Below are positions 23,050 through 34,609 of a stretch of DNA of 64,000 nt, piece by piece. The DNA lies in assembly GCA_051294375.1 (NCBI GenBank), contig JBJCIZ010000744.1, positions 210,206 to 274,205 on the forward strand. Direction: 5' to 3'. The notes below the pieces were generated by a model. It saw only the letters and a program-made list of their open reading frames with translations, was not told the origin of the DNA and made no database searches. The translations under genes were made by a program, and so were the position numbers. The DNA comes from Paraspadella gotoi. Lineage: Eukaryota > Chaetognatha. Positions within the stretch are counted from its first letter, which is position 1. The number at the start of each line of letters is the position of its first letter.

Positions 23050-23885
23050 TTGAATTTTTGTGAGTAATCCGTTGTGAACTGAAAAAGTGAAACTGAGTGA
23101 GACAGTGAATATATCCTGATATATATCCTGAATATATTTCTGAATTAACATGGTCTATAATAAAAAATTGATTCATAACCTTTAATTTATTTTTTTTACT
23201 TTTAAAGCTTTCGGCTGAGGCTAAAAAAACCAGGATTTTTTTCACAATACTCTTCTTTACAAAACAAATTTTCAAGATCTCGATAAGTCGGGTCACCTTA
23301 CCCACGTGAAATGTGTTCAAAATCCAACCGAAACGCGATCATCTGCGAAAACATAATGTGTTCAGTTTTCACGTTTAAAATTTCTACTCTCACAGCTCTG
23401 CTCTGCCTTCTCGTTCAAAAGCATTTAATCAGTTGGGCGCTAACGGTGCTAAATTTCTACTATATTCAACTATATACTACAATACACAATCTACTTTATA
23501 CTTTATACTTTATACTTTATCCCAGTAAAAGGTTTCTTTGCTTTTAAAAACGTTTATATAACGTCCTATTTTTGAATTTTAAATTCGGAGTCAACAGACG
23601 ACCGACAACTTACGACAAGTCGCCCAATAGTCGCCCAATACCTTGTCGTGCCGGGAAAAAAAAGCTAGCAACCTCAACTCGTTACTCGTTTTGATTTAAA
23701 TTTCTATCAATTCGAAAATTAAAATATCTCAATTTATGTTTTTAAATTTTACAGCATAGTTTTGAGAATATTTTTAAAATCAGAAGAATAAACATACAGT
23801 TTATAAAGAAGTTTGACTGAGGACTGTCATCGCAAAGGATCAGCGACAGGTGATAGCTTAAAACCCAACGCAATTAAAATAAAAC
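23050..23885. other. AT-rich repeat segment present three times, no gene
   Basis: The part 23060-23645 recurs at 29499-30246 and, broken up, at 31545-32545. It ends near CCTTGTCGTGCCGGG. No supported coding frame. Confidence 0.7.
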
Positions 23886-23888
23886 CTG

Positions 23889-24116
23889 AAGAGACAGTGA
23901 TAATTGTTATGTGTGAGTGACAGAACCGTTCAATATAAGCTGTCCATGAGCTTCGGATCAGGCTGTAACACTATGTTACAAGCGGGTTAAGCGCCCCGTC
24001 CCTCTTAACTGCAAGGCGACTACCGGCTAGAACCCCGGACCTTTGGGTTGGGAAGCGAATGTCTTGCCTCCTGCACCAATGGCCGCTGAAGAACGGTTGG
24101 TGGATTTTAGTCCACC
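23889..24116 (-). mobile_element. SINE-1 copy, minus strand
   Basis: Full-length reverse copy with the terminal TGGATTTTAGTCCACC hairpin and the B-box complement inside GCTAGAACCCC. Confidence 0.65.
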
Positions 24117-24624
24117 ATAAACCCATGCTTTCGTGACTTTGATATATAGCGATTATCAATATTATACTTAATATTCATGAACTAGACTTCCCAAAGTGTA
24201 ATTTCTGTCAATCTCAAAAATACATAATAACTTCTTAATAAATCACGTCCGAATGTATGTATTTTTTCATGTTTCTGAAAAACATGTACAAAAATGACGG
24301 GCCCGTCTACAATATATTTACCTGACATACTTTGGCAAAAATTTCGCTGTACGGTTAAATGGAAAAAAAATTTTTGCATAATTTTTCTTATTATACTTCT
24401 TTAGGGCAAGCAGTTTTATATCAATAAAAATACTTGACTTTAGGTTTTTATCATAAAACAATAATTTGTTGTTCTTATGGCGACTTTGGTCGTATTTTTT
24501 TTAATGAATGAATTAAAACACTCATTTAATTTGATTATTACATTAATTCGTATCAGGATTTAGATACAGTAACAAACAAAAGAAAATAATTTTAAAATTT
24601 ATTCTTATTTTTTTTTTTTTTTAG

Positions 24625-24926
24625 CCCGGAGCCTCTCGGCTCTGTGCCGAGTGCCTACCCCCCCCCCAGTCCACAAGGCCCTCGTCATGATCGTCATCCC
24701 GGTCATCTTAATCCTCATTGTCGCCGCATTTTTGTGTTACTATTTTCGTTCTCCCGGCGCCGTTAAACCGAATCCACCGTCTCCATGTCGCTCCGAAAAA
24801 TGCGGATCTTTCGACCGACTTCAGTCGGAAAACAAAATGCCGGAAAATGGGCGAGTACGATCCGGCGGACTGGCCGGATAGTCGGACGATCCTGTCGGAG
24901 CAGGAAGCGGCGCAAAACCCTACAAG
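24625..24926 (+). CDS. Membrane-anchored serine protease, copy 1, exon 1
   Basis: An acceptor-like run of T ending in TAG precedes the exon, and the first in-frame ATG is at 24687. Reading on gives a short N-terminus, one membrane segment (IVIPVILILIVAAFLCYYF) and a polar stalk with NPPSPCRSEKCGS. A single-base insertion near GAAAACAAAATG then moves the frame to GEYDPADWPDSRTILSEQEA, which in copy 2 is in frame. The layout suggests a type II membrane protein with the protease outside the cell or in the lumen. The donor is AAG|GTCTTG at 24927; AAC|GTTATT at 24944 is an alternative. Confidence 0.55.
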
Positions 24927-25009
24927 GTCTTGATCGGTGACAACGTTATTCATATTTCTTCACTAACTCATATTTTCAGTGTTAAAACCTAAAATTTAGA
25001 TATGAAAAT

Positions 25010-25205
25010 CTGTTCGTCAGTCTATCCCTCCAGTTCATCCGTCCGTTCATTCATCCGTCTGTCCAGGCATTGGTCCCCTCTATTGTCTGACTATTCATCT
25101 GTCTGTCCATTTATTCATCAATTCGTTACTCATCAGTTTGCCTATCCCTCCGCTCGTTCTGCTATCCATCTGTCCATCCGTCCATCCATTAATAAATCCA
25201 TCAGT
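25010..25205. repeat. Degenerate tetranucleotide tract, copy 1
   Basis: Imperfect TCCATCCGTCTGTCC-like repeats inside intron 1. The identical tract is at 34694-34889. Short Ser/Ile-rich open frames across it are not genes. Confidence 0.75.
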
Positions 25206-25265
25206 CCAGCTTCCTTCTAACCAAGTCATTTACTATCTTATTTCTCGCTCTCTCTCATATCTCAG

Positions 25266-25559
25266 TACGTGTGCGGTTGACCGTGACTCAGATAAACGGA
25301 CAACGGGTCGAGACGGAGTCGTACGGAACCGGTTTTCTCGTCAAGCGAACATCCGGGTGCCTCGTCCTCACGGCCGGAACAACATCCGGTCCAGAAAAAA
25401 CCGGACGAAAGCGTTGAGAGTCGTGATCGGACTTTCCGGCGCTCCCCTCCGTCATCGTGGACGAATCCCGGCGTCTTTGGAGGACGCCGCTGCGGAGGCC
25501 GCGGCGCGGGGGGCGTCACTCACTGGACGTTGGGGGAATCGACTTGGGGATTGGAGGAG
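25266..25559 (+). pseudogene. Serine protease, copy 1, exon 2 (His box lost)
   Basis: Homologue of 34949-35246. It has the acceptor CATATCTCAG and reads into the conserved start of the domain, but single-base deletions break the frame. One of them falls in the catalytic His segment: GGCCGGAACAACATCC replaces GGCCGGACACAACATCC, so TAGH is no longer encoded. Whether this is a true mutation or a base-calling error is open. The donor is GAG|GTGAAGG, followed at once by GA-rich intron. Confidence 0.5.
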
Positions 25560-25599
25560 GTGAAGGAGAGAGAGGGGGGTGGGGGGGGAAGACAGATGA

Positions 25600-25671
25600 G
25601 ATGAAATGGGAAACTGGAAAATAAAGGAAGAGAGAGAGGGATGTAAGAGAAAGGAAAGAGAAGAGGTGCTT

Positions 25672-25702
<31 letters not shown>

Positions 25703-25810
25703 AAGAAAAAGAGAAAGAGAGAGAGGGAAGTAAGAGAAATGAAAGAGAAAAGGTGCTTAGAGAGATGGAGAGAGAGAGAGAGAGAGAAGGGAAGTAAGAG
25801 AAAGATGCTT

Positions 25811-25852
<42 letters not shown>

Positions 25853-25862
25853 AGTAGAGAAA

Positions 25863-25903
<41 letters not shown>

Positions 25904-25905
25904 TT
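25600..25905. repeat. (GA)n-rich intron 2, copy 1
   Basis: Nearly continuous GA/GAAA repeats starting directly after the exon 2 donor. The counterpart is 35290-35605, with different tract lengths. Arg/Glu-rich frames are artefacts. Confidence 0.9.
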
Positions 25906-25942
25906 CGGTTTTTTTTCCTCTTTCTGAAAACAAAAAATTCAG

Positions 25943-26099
25943 TTCAACTTTGCCGACGGGATGGATTCGCTCTTCGCTTCACGGTTCCATTCACAGTCGG
26001 CGACGCGGACAAGTTCACGATCCTCGGTTATCCTGAGCCCCGACCCACCACGGCTTGCCCCACGTGGCTCTATATTTTCGGGACAAAAAATCAATGCAG
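25943..26099 (+). pseudogene. Serine protease, copy 1, exon 3
   Basis: Same exon as 35639-35797 but two bases shorter through deletions near GACGGGATGG and GGCTCTATATT, which put it out of frame. The flanking AAATTCAG acceptor and CAG|GTTTTT donor are intact. Confidence 0.5.
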
Positions 26100-26348
26100 G
26101 TTTTTTGGTCGATTTGATTGTTGTTTGATTGGGGCGAGGTGTTAACCTTTCTCACATCCAGCCCCTAGGGAAAGAAGAAAATTCTCGCTACAATCGCTAA
26201 AATATTAGACAGTTCATGAAATAATTATAATCAAGGTTCAAGTTTTTAATTAAATTCAAGGAATAAGAGAGTAGATGATAGAGGCTGACCTAACTCTCTT
26301 ATCTGGACACTCTTATATGGAGTGAATAAACTACTTAGTAGCTATTAT

Positions 26349-26571
26349 GGTGGACTAAAATCCACCATACCGTTCATCAGCGCCATTGGTGCCGAGGCAA
26401 GTAATTCGCCTTTCCAACCAAAGGTCCGGGCTTCTAGCCCGCGTGGTCGGACTAGCAGTTAAAGGGTAAGGGGACGCGTTAAGCCCGCCTGTAACACAGC
26501 TGTAATACAGCCTGATACCAAAGCTCAGGGGACGTCTTACATTGAACAATAACAATAATCACTGTCTCTTC
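26349..26571 (+). mobile_element. SINE-1 copy in intron 3, copy 1
   Basis: Begins with the perfect hairpin GGTGGACTAAAATCCACC and ends CACTGTCTCTTC. Its orthologous copy is at 36048-36270. Confidence 0.65.
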
Positions 26572-26610
26572 ATAGTTATGCCAGTGCATTATTCTGTAAG
26601 AGTTATTTGT

Positions 26611-26910
26611 GTGTAGTCGGGCATTGCCTAGGTTCACCCGCCTATAAGCATGACGCCTTCAGTCCTGACCCTGTGCTCATTGAGTAAAGCCATCAGCTCA
26701 TGACCACTAGGTACTGGGTTCAATCCCAACCCGGTATATACCCTGTGGTTGCGTGAGGACGGCCGTAAGCCGCCTTGGGGTCATGGCAAACCTCAAGCCT
26801 GGTTCCAAGCCCAGTACCCGTTCCATGGCTGCTAAAGGGGGTTACAGAAGTTACGGACAGTCATCTTCAGCTCACGTAGCGCCTTATCCACAGTTGAATG
26901 AATGAATAAA
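26611..26910 (+). mobile_element. SINE-2 copy in intron 3, copy 1
   Basis: About 300 bp. The 5' part has an A-box-like TGTGCTCATTGAGTAAAGCC and a clear B box, GGTTCAATCCC. The body contains GAGGACGGCCGTAAGCCGCC. The 3' end is a TTGAATGAATGAATAAA tail of the kind copied by LINE machinery. It is unrelated to SINE-1. The copy at 36305-36607 is nearly identical. Confidence 0.7.
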
Positions 26911-26970
26911 TATTATAATTATAATTTCTTCATAGTGTATCATAGCAACCCCTTTCACCTTTCAAAACAG

Positions 26971-27135
26971 AAGCGCTTCCTAGTTCGGTCGGAGGGCGAC
27001 CTGGAGTCGATCTCAGGACGCGATGACGAAATCATCTCCACTCAAACTGGAACGGCTGGAGGAAACAGCGGAAGTCCATCTTTAAGTTTAATGTCGTCAC
27101 GAAGGAATGGGAGGCGTTTGGCCTTCACACGCAAG
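26971..27135 (+). pseudogene. Serine protease, copy 1, exon 4 (Ser box)
   Basis: Encodes the catalytic serine block GGNSGSP, but small indels (ACTGGAACGG, AGTCCATC) throw the end of the exon out of frame. The acceptor CTTTCAAAACAG and donor CAAG|GTGTGA match copy 2. Confidence 0.5.
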
Positions 27136-27681
27136 GTGTGAATCTGGCGATGCCATTATTGATTTTCCTTTTGATTGAGAATATTGTATACCGATCTTAT
27201 ACTTAAGAGAATTGTCCTTTCATACAATAGAAACATTCTTTGAATATTATAACACTTCATTGATAGGAATGTCAGATACTCTGGTGTTGATAAATAAGAC
27301 TGTGAGAGAATCTGGATTGAAAGAGAACCCAAAGTCCCGGTTTATTTATTTAATGAATGGATAATTTTAACATTGGTTCAGCAATTTAATAAAATTATAA
27401 GTAGGTTTATTATTAAAAAATTTACAGGGGACGATCCTCTCAACAAAGGCATTCGGATTAGTCAGAAGTTTGGACGAGTGCCGAAGAAAATTTGAGAGCA
27501 ATAAACTCTTTTCCAGGTTTGTGTTTATTACTGTTGACCAATGCATAATTAAACTCATGCAATCAGCGTGCCTCAAATAGCGAAAGTTCGAGAACATGTT
27601 TCGTCAAAACAGTCTCTCACGTCCCTGCAATACCGTTTCATCCTTTTGATTTAAATGATGAAATGTTTTTTATAATTTTAT

Positions 27682-27914
27682 GGTGGACTAAAATCCACCA
27701 ACTTCATCAGCGGCCATTACGTGCCTGGAGGCAAGTATTCGCTCCCAACTCAAAGGTCCGGGGTTTCTACCCGTGGTGGTTCGCTAGCGAGTTTAAGAGG
27801 GAGGGGCGCTTAACCGGCCTTGTAACATCGTGTTACAGCCTGATCCGAAGCTCGGGACCCGCTTCAGATTGAACGGTTCTGTCACTAACACATAACAATA
27901 ACTACTGTCTCTTC
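27682..27914 (+). mobile_element. SINE-1 copy in intron 4, copy 1
   Basis: Hairpin start GGTGGACTAAAATCCACC, a B-box region with several small indels, and end CTGTCTCTTC. The counterpart 37386-37615 is cleaner. Confidence 0.65.
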
Positions 27915-27936
27915 AATTTATTTATTTTCTTACCAG

Positions 27937-28072
27937 GATTACTCAGAAATGACGCTGGCGTCATACTTGCGCCCTTCTGTGGACACTCGCGCTGAGCTCG
28001 AGGATCTTTTAGATCAGACATTAGAAAAAGTAGAAGATAAACTGGAAGGGTTTCGAAACTTGAGCTTTGAAG
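27937..28072 (+). pseudogene. Serine protease, copy 1, exon 5
   Basis: Same as 37638-37772 with one extra T in GGATTACTC, which shifts the frame. Otherwise it is nearly identical. Confidence 0.5.
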
Positions 28073-28465
28073 GTAAAACTTAACGCTTAACTTGGTCGGT
28101 CGGTCATGAGATTATCTGTCAGTATTAACTTACTTAACTTATTAAATGCTCTTACCTCGGCTAATTAACACAGAGATCTACCATGAGATGCATAATGTGC
28201 AAATGTTGTGCAGTTTTGTGATCAGCTGAATTACGAAAAAAGTAAATGTAGCATATTTGATTTAATGCTGATTATTTTAATTAATATCTAGCCGATAGTG
28301 ACAAATTCTTTTTCATACTTCGTATTGTGATCATCCGAAAATGCTGACATACAATAGAAAGTCATTGCTTCTCTACATCTTAAATTTTTTTTTACACATT
28401 TTTAATTGTATTAATATAATTATAATTTAATTTTAATATTAAGTATTATTATTATATTAACACAG

Positions 28466-28535
28466 GTGTTAACACCAGCAACGAAGCGAATCTAGAATTC
28501 GATCAACTCATCAGTCTTCTCGCGGATTTTATTTA
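28466..28535 (+). pseudogene. Serine protease, copy 1, exon 6
   Basis: 70 bp against 71 in copy 2: one C is missing in CTTCTCGCGG. The acceptor CACAG is followed by GTGTTAACACC, so a 12-bp palindrome GGTGTTAACACC spans the splice site. The donor is GTAAGT at 28536. Confidence 0.45.
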
Positions 28536-29496
28536 GTAAGTGAATTATTATCAAAAATTAATAAGATTAATTAGATATTAATGTGAAATTATTATCAAAA
28601 TTAATAAGATTAATTAGATATTAATGTGAAATTATATCAAAAATTAATAAGATTAATTAGATATTAATGTGAAATTATTAGCAAAAAATTAATAAGATTA
28701 ATTAATAATTAGATATTAATGTGAAATTATTATCAAAATTAATAAAGATTTAATTAGATATTAATGTGAATTATTATCAAAAATTAATAAGATTAATTAG
28801 ATATTAATGTGAAATTATTATCAAAAATTAATAAGATTAATTAGATATTAATGTGAAATTATTATCAAAAATTAATAAGATTAATTAGATATTAATGTGA
28901 AATTATTATCAAAAAATTAATAAGATTAATTAGATATTAATGTGAAATTATTATCAAAATATAAGATTAATTAGATATTAATGTGAAATTATTATCAAAA
29001 ATTAATAAGATTTATTTAGATATTAATGCGAAATTATTATCAAAAATTAATAAGATTAATTAGATATTAATGCGAAATTATTATCAAAAATAATAAGATT
29101 AATTAGATATTAATGCGAAATTATTATCAAAAATTAATAAGATTAATTAGATATTAATGCGAAATTATTATCAAAAATTAATAAGATTAATTAGATATTA
29201 ATGCGAAATTATTATCAAAATTAATAAGATTAATTAGATATTAATGCGAAATTATTATCCAAAAAAATAAGATTAATTAGATATTAATGTGAAATTATTA
29301 TCAAAAATTAATAAGATTAATTAGATATTAATGCGAAATTATTATCAAAAATTAATAAGAATTAATTAGATATTAATGCGAAATTATTATCAAAAATTAA
29401 ATAAGATTAATTAGATATTAATGCGAAATTATTATCAAAAATTAATAGATTAATTAGATATTAATGCGAAATTATTATCAAAAATTAATAAGATTA
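28536..29496. repeat. 44-bp AT-rich minisatellite, copy 1
   Basis: About 22 units made of GTGAAATTATTATCAAAAAT, TAATAAGATTAATTAGATAT and TAAT. The first unit starts at the exon 6 donor. Units in the left half mostly carry TGTGAA and units in the right half mostly TGCGAA. Confidence 0.9.
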
Positions 29497-30465
29497 CATT
29501 TTGTGAGTAATCCGTTTGTGAACTGAAAAAGTGAAACTGAGTGAGACAGTGAATATATCCTGATATATATCCTGAATATATTTCTGAATTAACATGGTCT
29601 ATAATAAAAATTGATTCATAACCTTTAATTTATTNNNNNNNNNNNNNNNNNNNNNNNNNNNNNNNNNNNNNNNNNNNNNNNNNNNNNNNNNNNNNNNNNN
29701 NNNNNNNNNNNNNNNNNNNNNNNNNNNNNNNNNNNNNNNNNNNNNNNNNNNNNNNNNNNNNNNNNNNNNNNNNNNNNNNNNNNNNNNNNNNNNNNNNNNN
29801 NNNNNNNNNNNNNNNNNNNNNNNNNNNNNNNNNNNNNNNNNNNNNNNNNNNNNNNNNNNNNNNNNNNNNNNNNNNNNTCGGGTCACCTTACCCACGTGAA
29901 ATGTGTTCAAAATCCAACCGAAACGCGATCATCTGCGAAACATAATGTGTTCAGTTTTCACGTTTAAAATTTCTACTCTCACAGCTCTGCTCTGCCTTCT
30001 CTGTTCAAAAGCATTTAATCAGTTGGGCGCTAACGGTGCTAAATTTCTACTATATTCAACTATATACTACAATACACAATCTACTTTATACTTTATACTT
30101 TATACTTTATCCCAGTAAAAAGTTTCTTTGCTTTTAAAAACCGGTTTATATAACGTCCTATTTTTGAATTTTAAATTCGTGAGTCAACAGACGACCGACA
30201 ACTTACGACAAGTCGCCCAATAGTCGCCCAATACCTTGTCGTGCCGGGACTTTAACCCCAGCTGCAACACAGTCAATATCTTCATCCGTCATGCTATCTA
30301 TCAACACCACCACATTTTAGCTTTCCCCCATTACTAGTCTGCTCCACGCGTTTTATATATCACAATTCAAACACCGGCACAAGCTATAAACAAGTTTTGT
30401 TTAGAGGTGATACAATAGTTTCCATGCAGGATGACATCCATCACACTTCCACACTAATTTCATCG
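29497..30465. other. Repeat of 23060-23645 plus unique linker
   Basis: 29499-30246 repeats 23060-23645, with a 243-N gap where the other copy has only about 100 bp. 30247-30465 has no match in the window and no coding frame I would support. Confidence 0.65.
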
Positions 30466-31030
30466 TCTGTGCGTGTTACCTACGTTTCCTGGGCAGTTCG
30501 TGCTTAATTTTAATTTTCCTAGTCCTTTTATACTTCTTAAAATTTAAAAGATCAATTAAAATGATTTTCGACTTAGAGAATACTACCAATAACTGAACTA
30601 GAAAAGCTTCGTCCAATCAGGAATTAAAATTACAACTAGATTGAGAATCAACAACTACTAACGTTATCGGTTTTCTATATAAAATCAAATATTAATTTTG
30701 AAAATTAATTAAGATATTTATCAACTATATAATATTTCGTGTCGTTTTCCGATTTAATTGTTGGTAAATTTTGTGCAATATTGTGATTTGTCTTCTTTAT
30801 GAAGGTGGTTTGAAAATACATTATAAATATTATCATTTTGAGATTAAAGACGAAGTCTTATTACCATCAACGATTTTATTTTAATTTGGTACAGACAAGT
30901 TTCGGCTTTCATTCAAAGCCTTCATCAGTGATTTAATTTATTTAATTTAAATCTTTTAGTTTGTTTAAGTCCGTTTACTTATTTATTAATTTACTATTGT
31001 TATACATTATCTAATTGTATTTTTCTTTGC
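30466..31030. repeat. Start of duplicated block D, copy 2
   Basis: Matches 22225-22800. It continues into 31038-31287, which in copy 1 is replaced by the N gap. Confidence 0.8.
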
Positions 31031-31037
31031 CATTCAG

Positions 31038-31287
31038 ATACTCGGCAACGAATTTTCACTTCCGTTAACACCAACACCTCCTGACTTAACTTACCCATGT
31101 TCTCTCTCTTGTGCAACATGCCTTCCACTCTTTTCTCTCACTTCGGTCTCGACATATTCCACCCTCAAACAAAACAACAAAATTTCATCTTTGTAATTTC
31201 TTTTGCGAGCGCTTTATACATGGACTCATCTATCCTCACGGGAAAACTCGATCAGAAATTCGTACTCGTACAGGGTACTTGGAGGGG
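31038..31287 (+). CDS. Possible exon, unknown
   Basis: Bounded by an acceptor-like TTTGCCATTCAG and a donor-like GGG|GTAATG. Two frames are partly open: LGNEFSLPLTPTPPDLTY at the start and, from 31097, a 64-residue frame with SSILTGKLDQKFVLVQGTWR. No family is recognised, and the frame is not open across the whole interval. Weak. Confidence 0.2.
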
Positions 31288-31299
31288 GTAATGAAATAT

Positions 31300-33600
31300 C
31301 GATGACTCATGGACTAAAAATCCACCAACCGTTTTATCAGCTGGCCACTTAGATTCAAGGATGGCGGATGAGCGGCAGAGTTATTATGCCCTCGCCCATA
31401 CCTGATTTCAGTTCAGTAATGGTCCCGGTCTACCTTAAGAAACCTCACCATGCTCTTCTTGATCTTAGCCAATTGCGTCGATTTCACCTCCAATAGGTGG
31501 CCGTCTTCAGTTGAAAGGACGGCACTTACCCCCGCCGAGCAGAATTTTCTGATTTGAATGTTAATCACTGGTGTGAATTACAAGGCTGTAATGATCCCGG
31601 TTTGATGCCTCGAACATGAAAAAAGGACTGCGTTTGATAATCCAAACACTGAGCTTCTGTCGTGAACGCTAACACAGCTAGACAATTAAATTATATTATT
31701 CACCTCATTCTGCTTTCATATATATCCCTGATATATTTCTGAAATAGCCATGAAAATAAATTTAATAATCCAATTATTTTTACAATAGGCTAAAATTAAA
31801 TTGGGGTCTATAATAAAAAAATTGAGTTCATAACCTTTAAGTTTATTTTTTTACTTTTAAAGCTTTCGGGGTCTGAGGCTTTAGAACGCTAAAAAAAACC
31901 ACTCCTGTATATCGTGTTTACCATGCCCAATATGCTGTATTTTATTTTATAACTGTGTCACCCAATACTGTTTCTTAGTGTGATAATTTACGTACAGAAA
32001 ACAAATTTCAAGATCTCGATTAAGTCGGGTTCACCTTTACCACGTAGAAATGTGTTCAAATCAACCGAAACGCGATCATCTGCGAAAACATAATGTCAGT
32101 AAGAATAATTCAGTTTTGCGCAACGTTTAAAATTTGTAGAACCTACATCTTCACTTGTTAATGACTTTGAACTTTATGTTTCGGATGCCGCTGTCAAATC
32201 ATGTATCGTATAAAAGCTATTTAATCAGTTGGCTGCTACATTTAAACAAGAGTGTACCACTAATATTTTATACTACATAAAAATTCATTCAATAATCTTA
32301 TTTAGCAATTAAAAAAGTTTACAAAAGTTTTATATGCGTACAAAATGTAGCAACTAAAAAAACGTCATATACGGTTTATATCTTCCCGTCCACCCACTTA
32401 GTACATAAAAAAGACGCTCCAATTTGCTTCGTCTGAATTTTTATGGATTTTAAATTCAAGGGATGATAATGTGATGTGAACAAATCAGTTGGAAATTTGG
32501 CACGACCGACAACTTGACGACAAGCGCCCAATAGTCGCCCAATACTCTGTTCGTGGTGCCGGGTATGGAAAAAAAAAAGCTAGCGAAGACCTCGAACTTC
32601 GGTTACTCGGTTTGACTTTAAAATTCTATCCAATTTCGAAATTAAAATAATCTCAATTTATTTGTTGTTAATGATTTTGGTGTCACGCAAGCATTAGTTT
32701 ATGAGTGAAGTAATTCTTATTTTTAGAATGGATCCGTAATCAGAAGTAATAAAACATACAGTTTTAAAGAAGTTTTGACTGAGGACTGTCCATCGCAAAG
32801 GAATCAGCGACAGGTGATAGCTTAAAACCCAACGAATTAAATAAAACCTGAGAAGAGACAGAGCTGAGGTATTAGTTAAATTGTAGTCGGGGCATTGCCT
32901 AGGTTCACCCCGCCAAGAATCATGACCACTTTCAGTTGTGCCCGGGTTGCTCTTGAGTAAAGCCATCACTCATGACCACTAGGTACCGGGTTCAATCCCA
33001 ACCAGGTATCCTACCCTGCGGGAAGCGTAGGACGGCCGTAAGCGCCTTTGGGGGCCATGCAAACCCTCAAGCCCGTGGGTTCCAAGAGTGCACCACGACC
33101 GATTCAATATTAAGCTGTGCGGACCCGTATCCTGAGCTTCATGGGATATCAGGGGCCCTGTAACACTATGTTTAACAAGCGGGTTAGCGCCCCGTCCCTC
33201 TTAACTGCAAGGCGGAGGGGGTTTAGAAGTTACTTACCGGACACGGGTCATCTTCAGCGTCAAGCCAACGCCTCACGGAACCTTGGCGCCCTGATCCACT
33301 ACTGAGTTAGGTCGGGAGCCACATCTGTGAGGGCGCGAATTGATCTTTGTATTCCCACATCCCTTCTGATTCCCAGCTCCCCACCTTGAGTACCATGGCC
33401 GTCATGGCTGAAGATTACTCCCCTCCCTCCACTGGAAGCCCATGTGCAAAGAGAGTGAGCGGTTGAGTTACAATTCTTAGGGCATGTAGTCGGGCATTGC
33501 CTAGGTTCACCCCGCCAAGAATTTCATGACGCTTTCATGTGAACCAGAAACGGTTGGTGGATTATTAGTCACATAAACCCATGCATTTCGTGGGACTTGG
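31300..33600. other. Mosaic of interleaved repeats and foreign fragments
   Basis: Short pieces of block D (homologous to 23000-24120), SINE-1 and SINE-2 alternate with unrelated sequence. For example 32882-33080 is SINE-2, 33095-33212 is inverted SINE-1, and 33213-33305 resumes the SINE-2 3' end. No reading frame is credible here. It resembles a consensus made from two different molecules. Confidence 0.6.
32882..33305 (+). mobile_element. SINE-2 copy split by a SINE-1 fragment
   Basis: The 5' part (32882-33080) has the B box GGTTCAATCCCAACC. After an insert derived from SINE-1, the 3' part resumes with GGGGGTTTAGAAGTTACTTA and GTCATCTTCAGCG. A further 5' fragment is at 33486-33545. Confidence 0.5.
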
Positions 33601-34176
33601 CTCATTGTTAGTAGAAGCATACTTATATCAGCTCGCATTATACAATTGATTTAATACCCCACTATTGTATCCAATATTTCATGAACTGACTTCCCAAAGT
33701 GTAATTTCTGTCGAGGTTCAATGCTCTCAAAAAGCCAACCAATACATAATAAAGCTTCTATAAATCACGTCGAATGTATGTATGCATGTTTCTTGAAAAC
33801 ATGTACAAAAATGAGCGGCCGCTAAATATATTATACCTGAGNNNNNNNNNNNNNNNNNNNNNNNNNGACATACTTTGGCAAAAATTTCGCTGTACGGTTA
33901 AATGGAAAAAAATTTTTGCATAATTTTTCTTATTATACTTCTTTAGGGGCAAGCAGTTTTATATCAATAAAAATACTTGACTTAGGTTTTTATCATAAAA
34001 CAATAATTTGTTGTTCTTATGGCGACTTTGGTCGTATTTTTTTTTAATGAATGAATTAAAACACTCATTTAATTTGATTATTACATTAATTCGTATCAGG
34101 ATTTAGATACAGTAACAAACAAAAGAAAATAATTTTAAAATTNNNNNNNNNNNNNNNNNNNNNNNNNTTTTTTTAG

Positions 34177-34609
34177 CCCGGAGCCTCTCGGCTCTGTGCC
34201 GAGTGCCTACCCCCCCCCCAGTCCACAAGGCCCTCGTCATGATCGTCATCCCGGTCATCTTAATCCTCATTGTCGCCGCATTTTTGTGTTACTATTTTCG
34301 TTCTCCCGGCGCCGTTAAACCGAATCCACCGTCTCCATGTCGCTCCGAAAAATGCGGATCTTTCGACCGACTTCAGTCGGAAAACAAAATGCCGGAAACA
34401 TTGTCGCCGCATTTTTGTGTTACTATTTTCGTTCTCCCGGCGCCGTTAAACCGAATCCACCGTCTCCATGTCGCTCCGAAAAATGCGGATCTTTCGACCG
34501 ACTTCAGTCGGAAAACAAATGCCGGAAAATGGGCGAGTACGATCCGGCGGACTGGCCGGATAGTCGGACGATCCTGTCGGAGCAGGAAGCGGCGGCAAAA
34601 CCCTACAAG
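34177..34609 (+). CDS. Membrane-anchored serine protease, copy 2, exon 1 (with internal duplication)
   Basis: Same exon as 24625-24926, with the first ATG at 34239 and the membrane segment IVIPVILILIVAAFLCYYF. A 131-bp stretch covering the membrane segment and stalk is repeated in tandem (34269-34399 and 34400-34529). Because 131 is not a multiple of three, the frame from the ATG is lost at the junction. The second unit is in frame with the rest (SFDRLQSENKCRKMGEYDPA, then SEQEAAAKPYK). The donor AAG|GTCTTG is phase 0 and fits the phase 0 start of exon 2. The duplication could be real or an assembly stutter. Confidence 0.5.

Noticed and set aside
28536-29496. CRISPR-like array
   Set aside because: Units are contiguous with no variable spacers, very AT-rich, and in a eukaryotic intron. 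It is a minisatellite.
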